Source: Tatumella punctata (GTDB lineage: Bacteria > Pseudomonadota > Gammaproteobacteria > Enterobacterales > Enterobacteriaceae). Taken from it: a DNA stretch of 64,000 nt. Where the stretch lies: positions 224,475 through 288,474 of the forward strand of contig NZ_BAAAFW010000059.1 of assembly GCF_039523735.1 (NCBI RefSeq), given 5' to 3'. Positions within the stretch are counted from its first letter, which is position 1; each line of letters opens with the position of its first letter. A model generated the notes under the pieces. It did not search any database and was not told the DNA's origin. It saw nothing but the letters and a program-made list of their open reading frames with translations. This document shows, piece after piece, positions 36,066 to 45,521 of this stretch. The position numbers and the translations under genes are program-made.

Positions 36066-36827
36066 GTGAACAACCAGTCCGACAACCTAAGTCTGAAAAA
36101 TCACACTATTCTGGTCACTGGTGCCTCTGATGGCATTGGCCGTGAAGCGGCACTGACCTATGCCCGCCAGGGCGCCCGGGTACTGCTGACCGGCAGAAAC
36201 CTGCAGAAACTGGAAGATGTTCGCCGGCAAATCGCGGCTTTCGGACAGAGCCCTGCCGAAATATTTCTGCTCGACTTCGCCACCGCTGACGCCGCACAGT
36301 GCCGTGAATTTGCTGACCGAATAGCCCGCACCGCCCCGCAACTGGAAGGTGTACTGCATAATGCAGGTATTCTCGGCACGATCCAGCCAATGGCCGATAT
36401 TCCGGAACAAGAGTGGCAACAGGTCATGAAAATTAATCTGGAGGTGACTTTTTTTCTGACCAGGGCATTACTGCCTTTGCTGCTTAACGCCCCGGCGGCG
36501 TCGTTAGCTTTTACCAGTTCCAGTGTCGGACGCGAAGGCCGGGCGGGCTGGGGAAGTTATGCAGTCTCTAAGTTTGCCACCGAAGGCATGATGCAGGTAC
36601 TGGCCGCCGAGTATCAGCACAGCAATTTGCGGGTAAACTGCATTAATCCGGGCGGTACCCGAACTTCAATGCGCGCCAGCGCGTTCCCTGAGGAGAATGC
36701 AGCACTGCTCAAAACACCGGCAGATATTATGCCTGTTTACTTGTATCTGATGACTGATGCCAGCAGAGGCCAGACGGGGATCAGTTTCGATGCACAACCC
36801 GGCCGTAAAGCCGGTCCGGCAGAATAA
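36066..36827 (+). CDS. yciK: Short-chain dehydrogenase YciK
   Basis: NAD(P)-dependent oxidoreductase of the SDR family, 253 residues. The cofactor motif is TGASDGIG (GxxxGxG), NNAG-like HNAG, and the catalytic YxxxK is YAVSK. Start is GTG with AAAGGA upstream. In E. coli it is followed by btuR; here the rluB gene is convergent directly after. The substrate is not known. Confidence 0.93.
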   Translation: MNNQSDNLSLKNHTILVTGASDGIGREAALTYARQGARVLLTGRNLQKLEDVRRQIAAFGQSPAEIFLLDFATADAAQCREFADRIARTAPQLEGVLHNAGILGTIQPMADIPEQEWQQVMKINLEVTFFLTRALLPLLLNAPAASLAFTSSSVGREGRAGWGSYAVSKFATEGMMQVLAAEYQHSNLRVNCINPGGTRTSMRASAFPEENAALLKTPADIMPVYLYLMTDASRGQTGISFDAQPGRKAGPAE

Positions 36828-36833
36828 ACCTGT

Positions 36834-36859
36834 AAAAAAACCCCGGAGAACTGGGGTTT
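36834..36859 (-). terminator. rluB terminator (shared with yciK)
   Basis: On the minus strand: AAACCCC, loop, GGGGTTT followed by a run of T, so it is a good intrinsic terminator for rluB, 18 bases after its stop codon. It also lies directly after yciK on the other strand. Confidence 0.88.
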
Positions 36860-36877
36860 CAGGCAGGGTAATAACTG

Positions 36878-37813
36878 TCAGCCTTTACCGTTATTGCGTT
36901 TTGATACCGGCCGGCCAGTCGCCGCTCGGCCAGCCGTACTGCGGCCAGAAGCCGGACGGCGGGGAGTACTTTTACTGCCAGCCTGGCTGTGCTTTTTCAC
37001 CGCACGACGGATCTGGTTCGCTTTGGTACGACGACGATCTTTTTCGACCGCAAGTTTGGTTTCTGTTTCTTCCGGCATTTCCACCAGCTGACGCAGATAA
37101 TTCACTGAGGTCAGATCCATTTCCATATACCCGCCCCGCGGCAAACCTTTGGGCAGAACGATATCACCATAGCGAACGCGCATCAGTCGGCTGACCTGCA
37201 CACCAACGGCTTCCCATAACCGGCGCACTTCGCGGTTACGCCCTTCGGTCAGGGTTACGTTATACCACTGGTTGAGACCTTCTCCGCCAGCAAACTTAAG
37301 GGTTTTAAACGCAGCAGGACCATCTTCCAGCTGAACACCGACACTTAACTGACGAATTTTATCATCATCAATCTGGCCGAAAACGCGGACAGCGTATTCA
37401 CGCTCCACTTCACGGCTGGGATGCATCAGGCGGTTAGCCAGTTCACCATCGGTGGTAAATAACATTAAGCCACAGGTATTGACGTCGAGACGCCCTACCG
37501 CTATCCAGCGCGCGCCGTTGAGGCGAGGCAGACGGTCAAACACCGTCGGACGGCCTTCAGGATCGTTACGGGTACATAACTCACCTTCCGGTTTGTAGTA
37601 AGCCAGCACCCGGCACACTTCGCTGGCACTTTCTGCCACACGTACCAGATGACCATCAATACGGATTTTCAGGGAATTGTTGCTTTCGACCCGATCACCC
37701 AGGCTGGCGATTTTCCCGTCAACACTGACCCGACCGGCGGAGATAATTGCTTCAATTTCACGGCGCGAACCATGTCCGGCTCGTGCTAATACTTTTTGTA
37801 ACTTTTCGCTCAT
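36878..37813 (-). CDS. rluB: 23S rRNA pseudouridine synthase RluB
   Basis: Forms pseudouridine at position 2605 of 23S rRNA. It has an N-terminal S4 RNA-binding domain (about 1-60), then the RsuA-type catalytic domain with the active-site Asp110 in GRLDVNTCGL, the same residue number as in E. coli. The C-terminal tail (about 265-311) is long, basic and rich in Ser, Gly and Arg, making it 20 residues longer than E. coli RluB (291). Confidence 0.96.
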   Translation of the reverse strand: MSEKLQKVLARAGHGSRREIEAIISAGRVSVDGKIASLGDRVESNNSLKIRIDGHLVRVAESASEVCRVLAYYKPEGELCTRNDPEGRPTVFDRLPRLNGARWIAVGRLDVNTCGLMLFTTDGELANRLMHPSREVEREYAVRVFGQIDDDKIRQLSVGVQLEDGPAAFKTLKFAGGEGLNQWYNVTLTEGRNREVRRLWEAVGVQVSRLMRVRYGDIVLPKGLPRGGYMEMDLTSVNYLRQLVEMPEETETKLAVEKDRRRTKANQIRRAVKKHSQAGSKSTPRRPASGRSTAGRAATGRPVSKRNNGKG

Positions 37814-37981
37814 GGAGCATGCCTCACTGTCGCCTTCCCAGGCCTCAGGTTTAGGGTATATTTAATATTAAAATCAAATACTTACGTAAAAACTGACTGC
37901 CATTATACAGGATGGCAGTCACAATGTAACGATTTTTATTATTCAGACAGTTGCAGAGCAATGCTCTGAATCATGGATAAA

Positions 37982-38602
37982 TTAGCGGAACGGATGAGGA
38001 TCACCGGCACCTTCACGCATAATTTCCGGGGCATCGCCGGTTAAATCAACCACTGTGGTCGGTTGCTGACCGATAGTACCGCCATTCAGGATCAGATCGA
38101 CCTGCTTACCGATACTTAACTGGATCTCTTCCGGATCTGACTCGGCAAAATCATTCCCCGGTAACATAAGTGTGGTGGACATTAACGGTTCGTTGAGTGC
38201 TTCCAGTAATGCCTGAGCTACCGGATGGGAAGTTACGCGCAGACCGATAGTTTTGCGCTTATCATTCATCAAGCGCCGCGGCACTTCTTTGGTTGCCTTA
38301 AGTAAAAAGGTATAGCACCCCGGGGTATTATTTTTAATTAAGCGGAAGGCACTGTTATCTACCTGAGCATAGGTCGACAGTTCAGAAAGATCACGACACA
38401 TCAGTGTAAAATGGTGTGAATCATCCAGCTGACGGAGCCGGCAAATTCTCTCCAGCGCCGACTTATCTTCAAGTTTGCATCCCAGTGCATAGCCGGAATC
38501 GGTCGGATAAACAATCACACCGCCTTTATTCAGATAATCCACCGCCTGACTGATCAGACGTGGTTGTGGATTCTCCGGATGGATATAAAAAAACTGACTC
38601 AT
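37982..38602 (-). CDS. yciO: YrdC/Sua5-family protein YciO
   Basis: Protein of 206 residues, the same as E. coli, in the Sua5-YciO-YrdC family of nucleotide-binding proteins that includes threonylcarbamoyl-AMP synthases. Conserved features are YPTDSGYALGC and the KxR/SxN-type core. E. coli YciO is not essential and its role in tRNA modification is weak or absent. The start overlaps the rnm stop by four bases (ATGA). Confidence 0.94.
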   Translation of the reverse strand: MSQFFYIHPENPQPRLISQAVDYLNKGGVIVYPTDSGYALGCKLEDKSALERICRLRQLDDSHHFTLMCRDLSELSTYAQVDNSAFRLIKNNTPGCYTFLLKATKEVPRRLMNDKRKTIGLRVTSHPVAQALLEALNEPLMSTTLMLPGNDFAESDPEEIQLSIGKQVDLILNGGTIGQQPTTVVDLTGDAPEIMREGAGDPHPFR

Positions 38603-39498
38603 ACTTCGCTCCCTGCACCGGTTTGCAACGGTGCACTACTTTGAATTTCCGGAAAACGCAGCCATACCGCTTCAGCACCGGCCGGTAACCACAGTTTTCG
38701 GCCCAGTTCTATCCAGGCGCAAGGCTGATGAAAATCAGATCCCTGAGATGCGGCCAGTCCGTAATCCTGAGCATATCGGGTTAACTGCTGGCGTTCATCA
38801 GGTGCCTGCTGGCACTGGGCAACTTCCATGGCATCTCCGCCGTGGTCGGCAAAAAATTTCAGCAACCGCTTTAACCATTTTGCCGATAGATCATAGCGTC
38901 CGGGGTGGGCAACCACCGCCCTGCCTCCGGACTGATGGATCGCATCAATTGCCTGTTCTATTGTACACCATTGGGCGGGCACATATCCGGTTTTGCCCCG
39001 CGCCAGATACTGTTTAAAGACCTGAGCCATGGTGGAGGCTTTACCACACCCGACCAGATAGCGGGCAAAATGGCCACGGGTTATCTGCCCTTCCCCCGCC
39101 AGTGCACTCGCACCTTGTAACGCGCCGGGGATATTTGCCCGCTCAAGCCTGCGGGCGATCTCTTCAGCTCTCTGCCAGCGTTTCTGATGCTGGCTATCTA
39201 GAAGTGCACAGATAGCCGGATGATTAATGTCCATCCCCAGACCAACAATATGGATTTCGTGGTTTTCCCATAGTGTTGAAATTTCCACACCACTCATCAG
39301 TTGCAATGGCAGCTGATGCCTGGCAATGGCCTGGCGGGCCGGTTCAATCGCATTTGTTGTATCGTGGTCGGTAATAGCCAGCACATCGACTCCGCGCTCA
39401 TGTGCCCTTAACACCAGCTCTTCTGCACTGAGCACTCCGTCGGATGCCCGGGTATGGCTATGTAAATCATACAGCTGAAATGCCGTTGGTTCTGTCAA
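38599..39498 (-). CDS. rnm: 5'-3' exoribonuclease Rnm (YciV), PHP domain
   Basis: PHP-domain metal-dependent phosphoesterase that trims the 5' ends of 23S and other rRNAs in E. coli. The metal-binding motifs are DLHSHTRASDG at the N-terminus, ITDHDT, HEIHIVGLG, VVAHPGRY and GSDFHQP. The start is set at TTG 39498 because GGAG lies five bases upstream and the PHP motif then falls near residue 10 as in E. coli. A frame to 39570 would add 24 residues over the trp promoter. Length 299. Confidence 0.92.
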   Translation of the reverse strand: MTEPTAFQLYDLHSHTRASDGVLSAEELVLRAHERGVDVLAITDHDTTNAIEPARQAIARHQLPLQLMSGVEISTLWENHEIHIVGLGMDINHPAICALLDSQHQKRWQRAEEIARRLERANIPGALQGASALAGEGQITRGHFARYLVGCGKASTMAQVFKQYLARGKTGYVPAQWCTIEQAIDAIHQSGGRAVVAHPGRYDLSAKWLKRLLKFFADHGGDAMEVAQCQQAPDERQQLTRYAQDYGLAASQGSDFHQPCAWIELGRKLWLPAGAEAVWLRFPEIQSSAPLQTGAGSEV

Positions 39499-39563
39499 AT
39501 TAACTCCAATAACTGATCCTTTGTGCGGATACAGGGATTTTAGCAATAACTGGAAAAGATGTA

Positions 39564-39603
39564 TTGACAATCCGCGCGTGAACCAGTTAACTAGTACACA
39601 AGT
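39564..39603 (+). promoter_or_regulatory. trp promoter and TrpR operator
   Basis: TTGACA (39564-39569), 17-bp spacer, TTAACT (39587-39592), the same hexamers as the E. coli trp promoter. Overlapping the -10 is the operator-like palindromic sequence GAACCAGTTAACTAGTACAC, which differs from the E. coli trp operator at only a few positions. Repression by TrpR is therefore expected. Confidence 0.92.
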
Positions 39604-39622
39604 TCAGATAAGGATACTTCTC

Positions 39623-39676
39623 ATGTTGGTTATGACTTTACATTCTTCACGCTGGTGGCGCATGACTATCCCCTGA
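39623..39676 (+). CDS. trpL: trp operon leader peptide
   Basis: Leader peptide MLVMTLHSSRWWRMTIP, 17 residues, with two adjacent Trp codons at residues 11 and 12. AAGGA precedes the ATG. Stalling of the ribosome at the Trp codons when Trp-tRNA is low should favour the antiterminator. Sequence is different from the E. coli leader but the design is the same. Confidence 0.9.
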   Translation: MLVMTLHSSRWWRMTIP

Positions 39677-39727
39677 CCGGGCGATGTTGTCGTGCACCGT
39701 AAGTGTAACCACAGTGCAGATTTCAGG

Positions 39728-39749
39728 GCCCGCAGAATGCGGGCTTTTT
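39728..39749 (+). terminator. trp attenuator terminator (3:4 hairpin)
   Basis: GCCCGCA (39728-39734), loop GAA, TGCGGGC (39738-39744), then five T. This is the attenuator terminator 27 bases before trpE. The region 39650-39727 holds the competing segments 1 and 2; I did not model the alternative fold. Confidence 0.9.
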
Positions 39750-39775
39750 GTTGAAAAAAATTCAGAGAAATAACC

Positions 39776-41338
39776 ATGGCTAAAGCAAAACCAGAATTAA
39801 AAATTATTACCGGTGATGCCCCCTACAGGGATGACCCGGCCGCGGTTTTCAACCAGCTTTGCGGTGCCCGTCCGGCCACTCTGCTGCTGGAATCTGCCGA
39901 TGTGGACAGTAAAGATAACCTGCAAAGTCTGTTAATTACCGATAGCGCTTTAAGGATCAGTGCTATGGGGCAACAGGTTTCGGTTCAGGCGCTTTCCGAA
40001 AATGGTGCCAGCCTGCTTCCCCTGCTGGATGCTGCACTGCCCGCCAGTGTCGATATCCGGGTACGTCCTGATGGTCGCGAATTCTTTTTTCCGGCGATCG
40101 ATCCGTTACAGGATGAAGACTCACGCCTGAAATCCGTATCAGTATTTGATGCTCTGCGTTTAATTCCTTCACTGGTAGAACACAGTGACCGACACCGTGA
40201 ATCGGTTATGCTGGGGGGGCTGTTTGCCTATGATTTAGTTGCCGGGTTCGAAACATTACCGGAACTCGATAACCACCAGCGCTGCCCCGATTATTGCTTT
40301 TATCTGGCAGAGACGTTACTGGTCATCGACCACCAGTCGCGGACGGCCAGGCTGCAGGCCAGCGTGTTTACCCCGTCCGCCAGCGAATTTCAGCGTTTGC
40401 AGCAACGTATTCACCAGTTGAATCAGCAAATGCAGCAGCCTGCTGCTGCTCTGGTGGCGCAAAAAGTCGAGCAGATGGAACTGAACTGTAACCAGAGCGA
40501 CGAAGTCTATTGCGATGTTGTCAGTAAACTTCAGCATGCCATCCGCATCGGAGAGATTTTTCAGGTTGTTCCGTCGCGCCGTTTCTCATTACCCTGCCCG
40601 TCGCCACTGGCAGCCTACGATACCCTGAAACGCAGCAATCCGAGCCCCTATATGTTCTTTATGCAGGACCGGGATTTCACACTGTTCGGTGCTTCCCCGG
40701 AAAGTTCATTAAAATATTCCGCAGCCTCCCGTCAGATAGAAATTTACCCGATTGCCGGTACCCGTCCCCGCGGACGGAATGCCGCCGGGGAACTGGATAA
40801 AGATCTGGATAGCCGGATTGAGCTGGAAATGCGTACCGACCAGAAAGAACTGGCGGAGCATTTGATGCTGGTCGACCTGGCCCGTAATGATCTGGCACGG
40901 ATTTGTGTGCCCGGCAGCCGCCATGTTGCTGACCTGACGAAAGTCGACCGCTACACCTTTGTGATGCACCTGGTCTCCCGGGTGATCGGCACCCTGCGCG
41001 AAGACCTCGATGTGCTACATGCTTACCGCGCCGTCATGAATATGGGGACCCTGAGTGGTGCGCCTAAAGTCAGGGCAATGCAGCTGATTGCCGAATCAGA
41101 AGGTACCCGCCGCGGGTCATACGGCGGCGCTGTCGGCTACTTTACCGGCAGCGGTGACTTTGATACCTGTATTGTTATTCGTTCAGCCTATGTCGAAGAA
41201 GGCATTGCCACAGTACAGGCCGGCGGCGGTGTGGTACTGGATTCGGTCCCCCAGGCGGAAGCCGACGAAAGCCGCAATAAGGCACGCGCAGTATTACGCG
41301 CCATTGCGACAGCTCATCACTGTAAGGAGATTTTCTGA
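39776..41338 (+). CDS. trpE: Anthranilate synthase component I
   Basis: Makes anthranilate from chorismate with ammonia or with glutamine through TrpG. It has 520 residues. The tryptophan feedback site motif LLES is at LLLESADVDSKDN, and the catalytic C-terminal part includes RNDLARIC and GGAVGYFTG with GAGGVV-like QAGGGVVLDS. Its stop shares a base with the trpG start (TGATG), so the two subunits are coupled. Confidence 0.98.
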   Translation: MAKAKPELKIITGDAPYRDDPAAVFNQLCGARPATLLLESADVDSKDNLQSLLITDSALRISAMGQQVSVQALSENGASLLPLLDAALPASVDIRVRPDGREFFFPAIDPLQDEDSRLKSVSVFDALRLIPSLVEHSDRHRESVMLGGLFAYDLVAGFETLPELDNHQRCPDYCFYLAETLLVIDHQSRTARLQASVFTPSASEFQRLQQRIHQLNQQMQQPAAALVAQKVEQMELNCNQSDEVYCDVVSKLQHAIRIGEIFQVVPSRRFSLPCPSPLAAYDTLKRSNPSPYMFFMQDRDFTLFGASPESSLKYSAASRQIEIYPIAGTRPRGRNAAGELDKDLDSRIELEMRTDQKELAEHLMLVDLARNDLARICVPGSRHVADLTKVDRYTFVMHLVSRVIGTLREDLDVLHAYRAVMNMGTLSGAPKVRAMQLIAESEGTRRGSYGGAVGYFTGSGDFDTCIVIRSAYVEEGIATVQAGGGVVLDSVPQAEADESRNKARAVLRAIATAHHCKEIF

Positions 41339-41919
41339 TGGCTGATATTTTACTGCTGGATAACTTTGATTCATTTACCTATAACCTGGTCGATCAGTTA
41401 CGTACTTTTGGTCACCGCGTGATGGTGTACCGTAACAGTCTGCCTGTCGAAACACTGCTCGAACAGCTGCGCAGTATGGAAAATCCGGTACTGATGCTTT
41501 CTCCGGGGCCGGGGGCACCTGCTGATGCGGGGTCAATGCCTGCGCTACTGGCTGCAGTGCGCGGAAAAGTACCGGTTATCGGTATCTGCCTCGGTCACCA
41601 GGCGATTGTTGAGAGTTATGGCGGCACTGTCGGCCAGGCGGGTGAAATACTGCATGGTAAAGCATCGGCTATCAGTCATGACGGCCAGGAAATGTTCAGT
41701 GGCTTACCTGACCCGTTACCTGTCGCCCGTTACCATTCGCTGGTCGGCAGCAATATTCCGCCGGATCTCACCGTAAACGCCACCTTTAACGGTATGGTGA
41801 TGGCCATCCGTCATGATGAAGATAAAGTCTGTGGTTTTCAGTTCCATCCTGAGTCAATTCTGACGACACGGGGAGCAACATTACTGGAACAGACCCTCAG
41901 CTGGGCGCTTAGCGACTAA
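41338..41919 (+). CDS. trpG: Anthranilate synthase glutamine amidotransferase (unfused)
   Basis: Class I glutamine amidotransferase subunit of 193 residues. The nucleophile is Cys84 in GICLGHQ, and the catalytic His/Glu pair lies in FQFHPES. In E. coli and Salmonella this domain is fused to TrpD; here trpG stops at 41919 and trpD starts 11 bases later with its own AAAGGA site, as in Serratia and other enterobacteria outside that group. Confidence 0.97.
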   Translation: MADILLLDNFDSFTYNLVDQLRTFGHRVMVYRNSLPVETLLEQLRSMENPVLMLSPGPGAPADAGSMPALLAAVRGKVPVIGICLGHQAIVESYGGTVGQAGEILHGKASAISHDGQEMFSGLPDPLPVARYHSLVGSNIPPDLTVNATFNGMVMAIRHDEDKVCGFQFHPESILTTRGATLLEQTLSWALSD

Positions 41920-41930
41920 AGGATTTTCCG

Positions 41931-42929
41931 ATGCAACAGATTCTGGAACAACTCTATCAGGGAAAAAATATTGACCGGCAACAAAGCGAGCGGCTTTTCT
42001 CTGCCATCATCACCGGTGAAATGGATCCCGTCTCGCTGGGTGCCGCATTGATCGCCATGAAAGTGCGGGGCGAAACTCCCGATGAGATTGCCGGAGCCGC
42101 CACAGCCTTACTGGATAACGCACGCCCTTTCCCGCGGCCTGACTATCTGTTTGCCGATATTGTCGGTACCGGCGGTGACGGCAGTAACAGTATCAATATT
42201 TCAACCGCCAGTGCTTTTGTCGCAGCGGCCTGTGGTCTGAAGGTCGCTAAACATGGCAACCGCAGCGTATCCAGTAAATCCGGGTCTTCGGACCTGCTGG
42301 CGGCGTTTGGTATTAACCTCGATATGACAGCGGAAAATGCCCGCGCGGCACTGGATCAACAGAACCTCTGTTTTCTGTTCGCCCCTCAGTACCACAGTGG
42401 TTTTCGCTATGCGATGCCGGTACGCAAGCAGTTACAGACACGGACACTGTTTAATGTGCTCGGGCCGCTGATTAACCCTGCCCGGCCGCCATTGGCACTG
42501 ATCGGCGTTTACAGCCCGCAGTTAATTCAGCCGGTGGCCGAAACGCTGAAAGTGCTGGGTTATCGCCGCGCGGCCGTGGTACATGGCGGCGGGATGGACG
42601 AAATAGCGATCCATGCGCCGACACAGGTGGCAGAATTACGCGACGGGGAAATCACCCGCTATGACATCAGTCCGCCGGACTTCGGGCTGGAATTCCATGA
42701 AAAAGAGTCGCTGGCGGGCGGTACGCCTCAGGAAAATCGTGATATTTTACGTAAGTTACTGCAGGGTAATGGTCAGACGGCTCACGAACAGGCTATTGCA
42801 ATTAATGTCGCGATGCTGATGAAATTATTCGGTAATGAAGATTTACGCCATAACGCTGAACAGGCTATTGCCATGATCCGCAGTGGCCGGGCGTATGAGT
42901 TAGTCACTGCACTGGCAGCAAGAGGATAA
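41931..42929 (+). CDS. trpD: Anthranilate phosphoribosyltransferase (unfused)
   Basis: Transfers phosphoribose from PRPP to anthranilate. It has 332 residues. The PRPP-binding motif is GTGGDG, with KHGNRSVSSKSGSSD following, both typical. It starts 11 bases after trpG and ends two bases before trpC(F). Confidence 0.97.
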   Translation: MQQILEQLYQGKNIDRQQSERLFSAIITGEMDPVSLGAALIAMKVRGETPDEIAGAATALLDNARPFPRPDYLFADIVGTGGDGSNSINISTASAFVAAACGLKVAKHGNRSVSSKSGSSDLLAAFGINLDMTAENARAALDQQNLCFLFAPQYHSGFRYAMPVRKQLQTRTLFNVLGPLINPARPPLALIGVYSPQLIQPVAETLKVLGYRRAAVVHGGGMDEIAIHAPTQVAELRDGEITRYDISPPDFGLEFHEKESLAGGTPQENRDILRKLLQGNGQTAHEQAIAINVAMLMKLFGNEDLRHNAEQAIAMIRSGRAYELVTALAARG

Positions 42930-42931
42930 TC

Positions 42932-44293
42932 ATGAAGGGTACCGTTTTAGAAAAAATAGTTGCAGATAAAGCTCTCTGGCTGGCAGCGCGTAAAGCACGA
43001 CAACCCCTTTCAGACTTTCAACAGGCGCTGGTGCCTTCGGCGCGTAATTTCTACCAGGCATTACAGCGTGATAAGAGTGCCTTTATTCTGGAATGTAAGA
43101 AAGCCTCACCGTCAAAGGGGCTGATTCGCGAAGACTTCGACCCTGCAGCGATTGCTGCCGTTTACCGTGACTACGCTTCTGCAGTTTCGGTTCTGACCGA
43201 TGAGAAATACTTTCAGGGCAATTTTGAATTTTTACCTGAAGTCAGTGCCGCTATTACTCAGCCTGTCCTGTGCAAAGATTTTATTATTGACCCTTATCAA
43301 ATCTATCTGGCCCGCTATTATCAGGCCGATGCCATTTTACTGATGTTGTCGGTACTGGATGATCAGCAGTATCAGGCTCTGGCCGATGTTGCCCATTCGC
43401 TGAATATGGGGGTACTGACCGAAATCAGTAACCAGCAGGAGCTGGATCGGGCGCTTAAGCTGAAACCACGGGTCGCAGGAATCAATAATCGTGACCTGCG
43501 CGACCTGTCAATTGATTTAGATAAGACCCGTCAGCTGGCACCGCAATTGCCTCAGGACACCATTGTGATCAGTGAGTCCGGTATTTATGACTACCAGCAG
43601 ATTGCTGAACTGCGCCGTTATGCCAATGGCTTCCTGATAGGTTCTTCATTAATGTCAGAAGACAACCTGGCGGTGGCGGTTCGCCGGGTATTGATCGGTG
43701 ATAACAAAGTCTGCGGACTGACCCGCAGTGAAGATGCCGCAGCCGCATGGCAAGCCGGTGCGGTTTATGGCGGAATCATCTTTGCACAGGGCTCACCACG
43801 CCAGGTCAGCCTCCGTCAGGCGGAGGAAATTGTTGCAGCTGCTCCGTTGAAGTTTGTCGGAGTCTTCCGCGAGCAGCCGGCCGAAGAGGTGGCCGGTATC
43901 GCCAGCCATTTGCGGTTGAGTGCTGTTCAGCTACATGGCAGTGAATCGGCTGAATTTATTGCTGCGCTGCGTCAGCAGTTACCGTCACAGATTGCTATCT
44001 GGAAGGCTTTCAGTATCAGCGACCATCTGCCGGAGCGTAACCTGCCTGATACGGATCGTTATCTGTTTGATAACGGTAACGGCGGCAGCGGTCAGCGTTT
44101 TGACTGGTCACTGCTGCAAGGACAGGACTTACATAATGTTATGCTGGCCGGCGGGCTGAATGCGGAAAACTGTGCAGAAGCGGCCCTGACCGGCTGTGCC
44201 GGTCTGGATTTTAATTCCGGTGTTGAAACTGCTCCCGGCATCAAGGATCCGAAAAAACTGGCGGACGTTTTCCGGCAATTACGAGCTTACTAA
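42932..44293 (+). CDS. trpC: Indole-3-glycerol phosphate synthase / phosphoribosylanthranilate isomerase
   Basis: Bifunctional TrpCF of 453 residues with two TIM barrels. The N-terminal IGPS domain has ILECKKASPSKG and LCKDFIID; the C-terminal PRAI domain starts near VCGLTR and has the catalytic pair in that Cys and in the Asp of GLDFNSGVE. It carries out two successive steps. It begins two bases after trpD. Confidence 0.97.
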   Translation: MKGTVLEKIVADKALWLAARKARQPLSDFQQALVPSARNFYQALQRDKSAFILECKKASPSKGLIREDFDPAAIAAVYRDYASAVSVLTDEKYFQGNFEFLPEVSAAITQPVLCKDFIIDPYQIYLARYYQADAILLMLSVLDDQQYQALADVAHSLNMGVLTEISNQQELDRALKLKPRVAGINNRDLRDLSIDLDKTRQLAPQLPQDTIVISESGIYDYQQIAELRRYANGFLIGSSLMSEDNLAVAVRRVLIGDNKVCGLTRSEDAAAAWQAGAVYGGIIFAQGSPRQVSLRQAEEIVAAAPLKFVGVFREQPAEEVAGIASHLRLSAVQLHGSESAEFIAALRQQLPSQIAIWKAFSISDHLPERNLPDTDRYLFDNGNGGSGQRFDWSLLQGQDLHNVMLAGGLNAENCAEAALTGCAGLDFNSGVETAPGIKDPKKLADVFRQLRAY

Positions 44294-44330
44294 TCAGGAT
44301 GCGTCATCTGACGATACAGGAAATTGAGTT

Positions 44331-45521
44331 ATGACTTTACTGAACCCCTATTTTGGTGAATTTGGCGGGATGTATGTTCCGCAAATTCTGATGCCGGCAC
44401 TCAGCCAGCTGGAAGAAGCTTTTGTCAGTGCCCAGCGTGATCCTGAGTTCCAGGCTGAGTTTGTGCGACTGTTAAAAGACTACGCCGGACGACCGACTGC
44501 GCTGACCCTGTGCCGGAATATTACCGAAGGTACCCGTACCCGCCTCTACCTGAAACGTGAAGATTTATTACACGGCGGTGCTCACAAAACAAATCAGGTG
44601 CTGGGACAGGCATTACTGGCGAAACGGATGGGCAAAAACGAGATTATCGCGGAAACCGGGGCCGGACAACATGGTGTTGCTTCTGCCATTGCCTGTGCCT
44701 TACTGGGTATGAAATGCCGGATTTATATGGGCGCCAAAGATGTGGAACGTCAGTCGCCGAATGTATTCAGAATGCGCCTGATGGGTGCAGAAGTCATTCC
44801 GGTACACAGTGGTTCAGCCACCCTGAAAGATGCCTGTAATGAGGCTCTGCGCGACTGGTCTGGCAGTTACGAGACCGCACACTATATGCTGGGTACCGCG
44901 GCTGGCCCGCACCCGTTCCCGACTATCGTCCGTGAATTTCAGCGTATGATTGGCGAAGAGACCCGCGTACAGATTATGGAACACGAAGGCCGTCTGCCTG
45001 ATGCGGTGATTGCCTGCGTGGGTGGCGGATCCAATGCTATCGGAATGTTCGCTGATTTTATTGATGAATCTTCTGTCGGGCTGATTGGCGTCGAACCGGC
45101 GGGACTCGGCATTGAATCCGGACAACATGGTGCGCCGTTAAAACACGGTAAAACCGGTATCTATTTCGGTATGAAGGCACCCATGATGCGTACAGAAGAC
45201 GGGCAGATTGAAGAGTCTTATTCCATTTCTGCCGGACTCGACTTCCCGTCAGTCGGCCCGCAACATGCATGGCTGAACAGTATCGGCCGCGCAGATTATG
45301 TTTCAGTTACCGATGATGAAGCTCTGGAAGCATTTAAAGATCTGTCACGCCACGAAGGTATTATCCCGGCGCTGGAATCCTCCCATGCGCTGGCCCATGC
45401 GCTGAAAATGGCCCGTCAGGCGCCGGAAAAAGAACAATTACTGGTTGTTAACCTCTCAGGCCGCGGTGATAAAGACATATTTACGGTGCATGATATTCTG
45501 CAGCAGCGAGGAGAAATCTGA
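44331..45521 (+). CDS. trpB: Tryptophan synthase beta chain
   Basis: PLP enzyme that condenses indole with serine. It has 396 residues. The PLP lysine is Lys86 in GGAHKTNQ; the glycine-rich phosphate loop is VGGGSNAIG. A CAGGAAA site precedes the ATG. Its stop and the trpA start share a base (TGATG). Confidence 0.98.
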   Translation: MTLLNPYFGEFGGMYVPQILMPALSQLEEAFVSAQRDPEFQAEFVRLLKDYAGRPTALTLCRNITEGTRTRLYLKREDLLHGGAHKTNQVLGQALLAKRMGKNEIIAETGAGQHGVASAIACALLGMKCRIYMGAKDVERQSPNVFRMRLMGAEVIPVHSGSATLKDACNEALRDWSGSYETAHYMLGTAAGPHPFPTIVREFQRMIGEETRVQIMEHEGRLPDAVIACVGGGSNAIGMFADFIDESSVGLIGVEPAGLGIESGQHGAPLKHGKTGIYFGMKAPMMRTEDGQIEESYSISAGLDFPSVGPQHAWLNSIGRADYVSVTDDEALEAFKDLSRHEGIIPALESSHALAHALKMARQAPEKEQLLVVNLSGRGDKDIFTVHDILQQRGEI

